A stretch of DNA of 12,272 nt from Prevotellaceae bacterium (GTDB lineage Bacteria > Bacteroidota > Bacteroidia > Bacteroidales > Paludibacteraceae): contig JACJXJ010000026.1 in the NCBI GenBank assembly GCA_020636695.1, positions 1-12,272 on the forward strand. The letters are read 5' to 3'. Numbering within the stretch: the stretch's first letter is position 1; each line of letters starts with the position of its first letter. Under the pieces are notes generated by a model, which did not search any database, was not told the origin of the DNA, and saw only the letters and a program-made list of their open reading frames with translations. Made by a program: the position numbers and the translations under genes. Positions 7,792-12,272 of this stretch are shown here, one piece after another.

Positions 7792-7812
7792 TTCGAACTT
7801 TTGATTGTACAA
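7791..7812. repeat. Two 8-base palindromes at the presumed frr transcription start
   Basis: GTTCGAAC (7791-7798) and TTGTACAA (7805-7812) are perfect palindromes whose centres are 14 bases apart. They lie at and just after the predicted frr start site. They could be an operator or be chance; each is short and I recognise neither as a known site. Confidence 0.25.
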
Positions 7813-7840
7813 CACTACTAATCCTATAAATAACACAATT

Positions 7841-8407
7841 ATGTCTGACGAGAGAGTAAAAAAATACCTCGATGTAGCTGCCGAAGAAATGGATGCATCG
7901 GTATTATTTTTAGATGAAGCCTTAGCACATATTCGTGCTGGTAAAGCCAATACACGTATTTTAGACGGTGTTCGTGTAGAATATTATGGCGGCCTAGTTC
8001 CACTTGCCAATGTTGCTACCGTAACCACACCAGATGCTAAAACTATTCAGGTTCAACCTTGGGAAAAAGGATTAATTCCAATTATCGAAAAAGCCATTCT
8101 TGGCTCTGACGTTGGTATTACGCCTATGAATAATGGTGAAACCATACGTTTGTGTATTCCTCCCGTGACCGAAGAACGCCGTAAACAGCTGGTAAAAATT
8201 GCAAGTGGCGCAGTAGAAGAAGCCAAAGTAAGTATTCGTAATGCGCGTCGCGAAGCTATTGATAAGTTGAAAAAAGAGGTAAAAAATGGTCTACCTGAAG
8301 ATGTTGAAAAAGACGGCGAAGCAGAAGTTCAAAAAGTGCACGATAAATTTATCAAAAAAGTAGAAGAGATGCTTGCAGCAAAAGAAAAGGAAATTATGAC
8401 CGTATAA
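7841..8407 (+). CDS. frr: Ribosome recycling factor
   Basis: RRF works with EF-G to split the post-termination 70S ribosome so that subunits can be reused; it is cytoplasmic and normally essential. The 188 residues fit the family size (about 185). The protein begins MSDERVKKYLDVAAEEM, and the core motifs are LAHIRAGKANTRILDGVRVEYYG, the PLANVATV turn, DAKTIQVQPWEKGL and the RNA-facing helix around NGETIRLCIPPVTEERRK. The second domain and C-terminal helix (KVEEMLAAKEKEIMTV) are complete. The frame continues upstream to a TTG at 7805, but the ATG at 7841 is right: the family starts there, and the extra codons overlap the predicted transcription start region. It has its own promoter and is followed 39 bases later by a terminator-like hairpin. 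Its usual neighbour pyrH is not adjacent. Confidence 0.97.
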   Translation: MSDERVKKYLDVAAEEMDASVLFLDEALAHIRAGKANTRILDGVRVEYYGGLVPLANVATVTTPDAKTIQVQPWEKGLIPIIEKAILGSDVGITPMNNGETIRLCIPPVTEERRKQLVKIASGAVEEAKVSIRNARREAIDKLKKEVKNGLPEDVEKDGEAEVQKVHDKFIKKVEEMLAAKEKEIMTV

Positions 8408-8446
8408 TACTTTGCGCAATACTAACAATAACATTCAATAACAGAC

Positions 8447-8492
8447 AGATTCTACTGGTTATTATCATAACAGTCGGTAGAATCTATTTCTT
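8447..8492 (+). terminator. Hairpin terminator or attenuator after frr
   Basis: A perfect nine-base inverted repeat, AGATTCTAC (8447-8455) and GTAGAATCT (8477-8485), encloses a second stem, GTTAT (8458-8462) with ATAAC (8467-8471) and a four-base loop TATC. It is followed by a moderately T-rich tail, ATTTCTT. The tail is interrupted by A and C, so termination may be partial. The hairpin sits between frr and the next gene on the same strand. Confidence 0.65.
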
Positions 8493-8513
8493 GCTTAATA
8501 GAATTCAAAAAGC

Positions 8514-9677
8514 GTGTTTTTAGCCATTACACATACAAACAAAAAAAGACTTTTTTTATTCATAATTAGTTATTTATGGATAAGTATTGGCTTGCACGCA
8601 CAAACCGACAGTATAGCAACCGTAACAGACTCTGTAAAACCGAACAAAATATCACGTTGGGACTCGCTCTTTGACTGGAATTTTTTAGCCGTGCCAACCA
8701 TCGCCTATCAACCTGAAACCAATTGGTCTTTTGGTTTGGCTGGTGCTTATTATTTCAAACTGAATGACGAAAAAACAAGCGATATTGGATTCTATATGGC
8801 TTATACACTAAACAAACAGTGGAATGTGAACATATTGTCTACCATGTATTTCGGAGGCAATAAACGCTGGTTTATGTATACCAATGTAGGGTTTAAGCGC
8901 TACCCCGATTTGTTTTATGGCATTGGCAATAACTCCAACCAACTACTGGCAACGCCCATTCATTATTCGTCGGACAATGTATATTTAACCGCACAACCGC
9001 AATATTACATCACCGACCATTGGATTGTAGGAGCCAATCTATCACTTCGTTGGGAGCAGGCATCGACGGCTGCAAACCTTGATTCTATTGGCACATTTTG
9101 CTCAACCTCAGGTTTAGAAAAACCTTATTTCATGGTTGGATTAGGTGGCATTATTTCGTACGACTCACGTGACCAACAATTTTATCCTTCACGAGGTATC
9201 TTTTTTAAAACTGTAGCCAGTTATTACGAACCCTATTTAGGAAGCACTTATCGTATGGGAAAAATTTCAGTCGATTTCCGGCACTTTGTACCTGTCTACA
9301 AAGAATTAATATTCGGTTGGCAAGCTTATACAGAATGGGCGTTAGGAAACGAGAAACCATTCCAATTACTACCCACATTAGGGGGAATGGATGTGCTACG
9401 TGGTATACGCCGAGGTACTTGGTGCGATGATGCGCTGATGGCTGTACAAGCCGAACTGCGCATCCCAATTTGGCGTTTTCTAAAAGGGTCTATTTTTAGC
9501 AGTATTGGTGATGTTTATAATTTAGAAAATTGGCAATGGAGCACGCCCAAAATAGGTTATGGTGCTGGCTTGCGGGTTGCATTAAATAAAGCAAAAGTAA
9601 ATGTACGATTTGATGTCGCACGACAAAATTACGATAACAATTGGAGTTTTTACTTAACTATAAAAGAAGCTTTTTAA
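8514..9677 (+). CDS. Outer-membrane beta-barrel protein, BamA/TamA (Omp85, surface antigen D15) type without POTRA domains
   Basis: A 387-residue protein with a signal peptide (NKKR, then a hydrophobic stretch, cleavage after about LHA at residue 29) and a long alternating polar/aromatic pattern typical of outer-membrane barrels. Omp85-like signatures are YDSRDQQFYPSRG (216-228) and the lid-loop-like LGGMDVLRGIRRG (289-301, matching the LRGY/F class). It ends in Phe, as outer-membrane barrel proteins recognised by BAM usually do. Only about 30 residues lie between the signal peptide and the barrel, so POTRA repeats are absent; function is unknown, and secretion, lipid transfer or a plain channel are all possible. 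The start is GTG at 8514: an in-frame TAG lies at 8499-8501 and no in-frame ATG exists before the signal peptide. It is followed 16 bases later by rsgA and is probably co-transcribed with it. Family placement is fairly sure, role is not. Confidence 0.82.
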   Translation: MFLAITHTNKKRLFLFIISYLWISIGLHAQTDSIATVTDSVKPNKISRWDSLFDWNFLAVPTIAYQPETNWSFGLAGAYYFKLNDEKTSDIGFYMAYTLNKQWNVNILSTMYFGGNKRWFMYTNVGFKRYPDLFYGIGNNSNQLLATPIHYSSDNVYLTAQPQYYITDHWIVGANLSLRWEQASTAANLDSIGTFCSTSGLEKPYFMVGLGGIISYDSRDQQFYPSRGIFFKTVASYYEPYLGSTYRMGKISVDFRHFVPVYKELIFGWQAYTEWALGNEKPFQLLPTLGGMDVLRGIRRGTWCDDALMAVQAELRIPIWRFLKGSIFSSIGDVYNLENWQWSTPKIGYGAGLRVALNKAKVNVRFDVARQNYDNNWSFYLTIKEAF

Positions 9678-9693
9678 AGGAATTTGAACAATT

Positions 9694-10605
9694 ATGACAG
9701 GATTAATTATCAAAAATACAGGCAGTGATTACGTGGTTCGATCTAGTGATGGTTCGAATAGCGTATGTCGCGTGAAAGGTTCTTTTCGTATCAAAGGGAT
9801 AAAAAGTACGAGTCCTGTAACCGTAGGCGATCGCGTTGAGTTTGATGATACGGGATACATTACGGAGTTACACGAACGAAAAAACTACATCGTACGAAAA
9901 CCAACTAATTTATCGAAACAACTCCACATTATTGCTGCCAATTTGGATCAAGCAATTTTAGTCGTCACCATTAAAAATCCAACTACGTCAACCACGTTTA
10001 TCGATCGTTTTTTAGCTACTGCCGAAGCATATCACATTCCCACTATTTTGGTCTTCAACAAAATAGATTTACTCAATGCCGAAGACGAAAGCTATTTAAA
10101 CGCCTTCATTCATTTATATGAAAGCATTGGTTACCAATGTTTAAAAATGAGTGCTGCAAACGGCGATGGTATTTCGGCACTGCAAGCTCAATTAGCTGGC
10201 AAAATTTCACTCTTGTCAGGTAACTCGGGAGTTGGCAAATCTACTATCATCAATCAAATTGTGCCCAATAGCTCTGCAAAAACAGGTGAAATATCTAATT
10301 CGCACCATAAAGGAATGCACACCACCACTTTTTCGGAGATGTACGAAATCAGCACAGATACGTTTCTAATCGATACACCAGGCATCAAAGGATTTGGTAT
10401 GGTTGATATGAACGAAGAAGAAATTGGGCACTTTTTTCGAGACATATTCGAGGCATCAAAAAATTGTCGATTCAATAATTGTTCACATCGCCACGAACCT
10501 GGCTGTGCCGTATTACAGGCAGTAAATGAACATCGCATAGCCACATCGCGTTACGAAAGTTACCTCTCTATTTTAGAAGATATTACCGAAGGAAAATACC
10601 GATAA
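9694..10605 (+). CDS. rsgA: Small-ribosomal-subunit biogenesis GTPase RsgA
   Basis: RsgA (YjeQ) is a GTPase that binds the 30S subunit late in its assembly, checks the decoding site and helps release RbfA. The 303-residue protein shows the three family domains. First is an N-terminal OB fold (about 1-70, with VGDRVEF). Next is a circularly permuted GTPase domain in which G4 NKID (122-125) precedes the P-loop GNSGVGKS (176-183), the G2 region with HTTTF, and G3 DTPG (227-230). Last is a zinc-binding C-terminal domain with C258-x4-C263-x-H265-x5-C271. All ligands are present. The ATG lies 16 bases after the barrel-protein stop, with an AAAGGA about 12 bases upstream that may serve as a weak ribosome site. 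In many Bacteroidota rsgA lies next to frr; here a barrel gene separates them. The next gene begins at the base after its stop. Confidence 0.97.
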   Translation: MTGLIIKNTGSDYVVRSSDGSNSVCRVKGSFRIKGIKSTSPVTVGDRVEFDDTGYITELHERKNYIVRKPTNLSKQLHIIAANLDQAILVVTIKNPTTSTTFIDRFLATAEAYHIPTILVFNKIDLLNAEDESYLNAFIHLYESIGYQCLKMSAANGDGISALQAQLAGKISLLSGNSGVGKSTIINQIVPNSSAKTGEISNSHHKGMHTTTFSEMYEISTDTFLIDTPGIKGFGMVDMNEEEIGHFFRDIFEASKNCRFNNCSHRHEPGCAVLQAVNEHRIATSRYESYLSILEDITEGKYR

Positions 10606-12272
10606 ATGAAACCCGTGAAACTGATAAAAAATAGTTTACAACAGCCATTAATAGTGGTTGGCTGGAATTTTTTGCTAGCAATGCTACTCTTGTCGGCTTG
10701 CCGTATTTTTTTCTTTTTAATCTATCGCGACACTTTTTCGGACGTCACTTTCTCGCATCTAATCACCATGTGCGCTGGAGGTTTGCGATTTGACTTATCC
10801 GCCCTTTTGCTTTTTAACTCACTTTATTTTTTACTAATGCTTCTTCCTTTTCATTTCAGAGAGAAGCCTCTTTACCAAACCATCGCAAAATACATTTTCG
10901 GCATTGTCAATAGTCTACTGATTATAGCCAACTGTGTCGATATGATTTATTTTCCATTTAACAACAAGCGAACAACCATCACATTTTTAAGTGAATTTCA
11001 GAATGAAGGAAATTTACTTAAAATAGTAGGTATTAGTATGGTGCAATATTGGTACGTCACGCTCTTTGGTGTTATCATGATTGCCTTACTGATAGTTGGC
11101 TATAAACGATATAAAGGCGCTAGCAAGCAAAAAAACTGGATATACTACCCGCTTCATACGGTAATCTTATTAGTTTCCATTTACTTTACGGTGATTGGCA
11201 TTCGCGGCGGATTTGGTGCCTACACACGCCCCATAAATATCAGCAATGCAGCACAATATGTAAATAAACCGATTGAAAATGCGATTGTTTTAAATACGCC
11301 ATTTAGCTTCTTTGCCACCATTCAACAATCGGCATATAAAAGCCCCAATTACTTTTCACAAGAAGAACTAGCAACCATTTACACGCCAATACACCAAGGC
11401 AAAGCAGGCGAAACATTCCGTCCGATAAATGTAGTCATTATTATTTTAGAAAGTTTCAATAAGGAATATATTGGCTACTTCAACCGTGACCTTGACCAAG
11501 GAACATACAAAGGCTACACACCGTTTCTAGATTCCTTACTTGCCGAAAGTCGCACGTTTAAAAACAGTTTCTCTTCGGGACGAAAATCGATTGACGCCAT
11601 GCCATCCACCTTGGCTAGCATCCCCATGTTCATTGAACCATACATCTTAACGCCTTATGTGACAAATGAAATTTCGTCGATTGCCAAAATCTTGAATAAA
11701 GAAGGCTATTATTCATCCTTCTTTCATGGAGCTCCCAATGGTTCGATGGGTTTTCAAGCCTTTGCCAAAGCAGCAGGATTCAAAGATTATTTTGGCATGA
11801 CTGAATATGGCAACGATGCCGATTTCGATGGTGTTTGGGCGATTTGGGACGAAGAATTTTTTCAATTTTTTGAAGCTAAACTGAACACGTTTCAGCAACC
11901 ATTTGTGTCGGCCATCTTCTCAGCTTCATCGCATCATCCGTATAACGTACCCGAACGATACGAAGGGAAATTCCCCGAAGGCACACATCCTATTCACAAA
12001 TGTATCGGTTATTCTGACCATGCATTACGTCTATTTTTTGAAAAAGCCTCGCATGAATCGTGGTACAACAACACGCTATTTGTTTTCACTGCCGATCACA
12101 CCAACGTGCTAACACGCAAAGAATACCAAAACGATAAAGGATTATTTGAAATTCCTATTTTCTATTATCAACCAGGCAGCAAGTTACGAGGCGAAAGCAA
12201 TATACCAACCTCACAGGTCGATATTTTACCATCCATTTTAGGCTATCTGAATTATCCGAAACCCTATTTTGC
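10606..12272 (+). CDS. LtaS-like alkaline-phosphatase-superfamily membrane transferase, 3'-truncated by window edge
   Basis: Starts at the ATG directly after the rsgA TAA (TAAATG, no gap) and stays open to the window end: 555 full codons, so perhaps most of a protein of about 600-650 residues. It has five predicted membrane helices (about 16-40, 60-82, 95-115, 148-167, 183-200), then a large periplasmic sulfatase/LTA-synthase-like domain. Visible active-site elements are a metal-ligand motif LESF with Glu282, the probable nucleophile Ser328 in SSGRKSIDAMPS, FHGAPNGSMGF (373-383), SSHHPY with His443/His444, and ADHT with Asp496 and His497. This matches lipoteichoic acid synthase and relatives that move phosphoglycerol or phosphoethanolamine from a lipid to an envelope acceptor. 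Gram-negative bacteria lack lipoteichoic acid, so the acceptor is probably another envelope glycan or lipid; that is inference. It is likely translationally coupled to rsgA. Confidence 0.88.
   Translation, partial: MKPVKLIKNSLQQPLIVVGWNFLLAMLLLSACRIFFFLIYRDTFSDVTFSHLITMCAGGLRFDLSALLLFNSLYFLLMLLPFHFREKPLYQTIAKYIFGIVNSLLIIANCVDMIYFPFNNKRTTITFLSEFQNEGNLLKIVGISMVQYWYVTLFGVIMIALLIVGYKRYKGASKQKNWIYYPLHTVILLVSIYFTVIGIRGGFGAYTRPINISNAAQYVNKPIENAIVLNTPFSFFATIQQSAYKSPNYFSQEELATIYTPIHQGKAGETFRPINVVIIILESFNKEYIGYFNRDLDQGTYKGYTPFLDSLLAESRTFKNSFSSGRKSIDAMPSTLASIPMFIEPYILTPYVTNEISSIAKILNKEGYYSSFFHGAPNGSMGFQAFAKAAGFKDYFGMTEYGNDADFDGVWAIWDEEFFQFFEAKLNTFQQPFVSAIFSASSHHPYNVPERYEGKFPEGTHPIHKCIGYSDHALRLFFEKASHESWYNNTLFVFTADHTNVLTRKEYQNDKGLFEIPIFYYQPGSKLRGESNIPTSQVDILPSILGYLNYPKPYF

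Noticed and set aside
7805..7840. In-frame TTG extension of frr by 12 codons
   Set aside because: The family starts at the ATG at 7841, and the extension begins only a few bases after the predicted transcription start and contains no RRF-like residues.
8514..9677. Barrel protein as TonB-dependent receptor or SusC-like porin for the glucan operon
   Set aside because: Far too short, with no plug domain or TonB box, and transcribed from the other side of the divergent region.
1..12272. CRISPR array, tRNA/rRNA, insertion sequence, toxin-antitoxin or defence island
   Set aside because: No regular repeat-spacer pattern, no cloverleaf-like sequence, no transposase and no small paired genes were seen; intergenic space is minimal outside 7627-7840 and 8408-8513.

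Overview
The window looks like a chromosomal segment from a member of the Bacteroidota, probably Bacteroidales. The DNA is fairly AT-rich. Ribosome binding sites are weak or absent. Both promoters I can identify match the Bacteroidota sigma-factor consensus (TTTG, about 19 bases, TAnnTTTG). The protein set (SusA-type neopullulanase, maltose-type MFS carrier, lipoprotein GH13 enzyme, outer-membrane barrel ending in Phe, LtaS-type phosphotransferase) fits that phylum. Species cannot be named from sequence alone.

Layout: (1) Bases 1-1599, plus strand: the 3' part of radC followed two bases later by proB (glutamate 5-kinase). (2) Bases 1581-7626, minus strand: a compact four-gene unit, transcribed MFS sugar transporter > SusA-like periplasmic GH13 > large lipoprotein GH13 with a CBM48-like domain > small GtrA-family membrane protein. 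Gaps between genes are 12, 22 and 12 bases, and the last gene overlaps the end of proB by 19 bases tail to tail. (3) Bases 7627-7840: a divergent control region with one good promoter for each direction, a direct repeat and two short palindromes. (4) Bases 7841-12272, plus strand: frr (ribosome recycling factor), a hairpin terminator, a signal-peptide-bearing BamA/TamA-type beta-barrel protein with a GTG start, rsgA (ribosome assembly GTPase), and a polytopic LtaS-like phosphoglycerol/phosphoethanolamine-transferase-type enzyme that runs off the right edge.

How the genes work together: the minus-strand unit is best read as an alpha-glucan or maltodextrin utilisation operon. The lipoprotein amylase and the periplasmic neopullulanase would cut alpha-1,4/1,6-glucans outside the inner membrane, and the MFS carrier would import the resulting maltose or short maltodextrins. 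No SusC/SusD pair, alpha-glucosidase or regulator lies in the window. The role of the GtrA protein at the end of this unit is unexplained. The right half combines translation housekeeping (frr, rsgA) with two cell-envelope genes. No tRNA, rRNA, CRISPR array, insertion sequence or prophage signal was seen. Most of the window is ordinary chromosomal content. The points most worth a second look are the composition of the starch operon, the control region, and the envelope genes placed with frr and rsgA.
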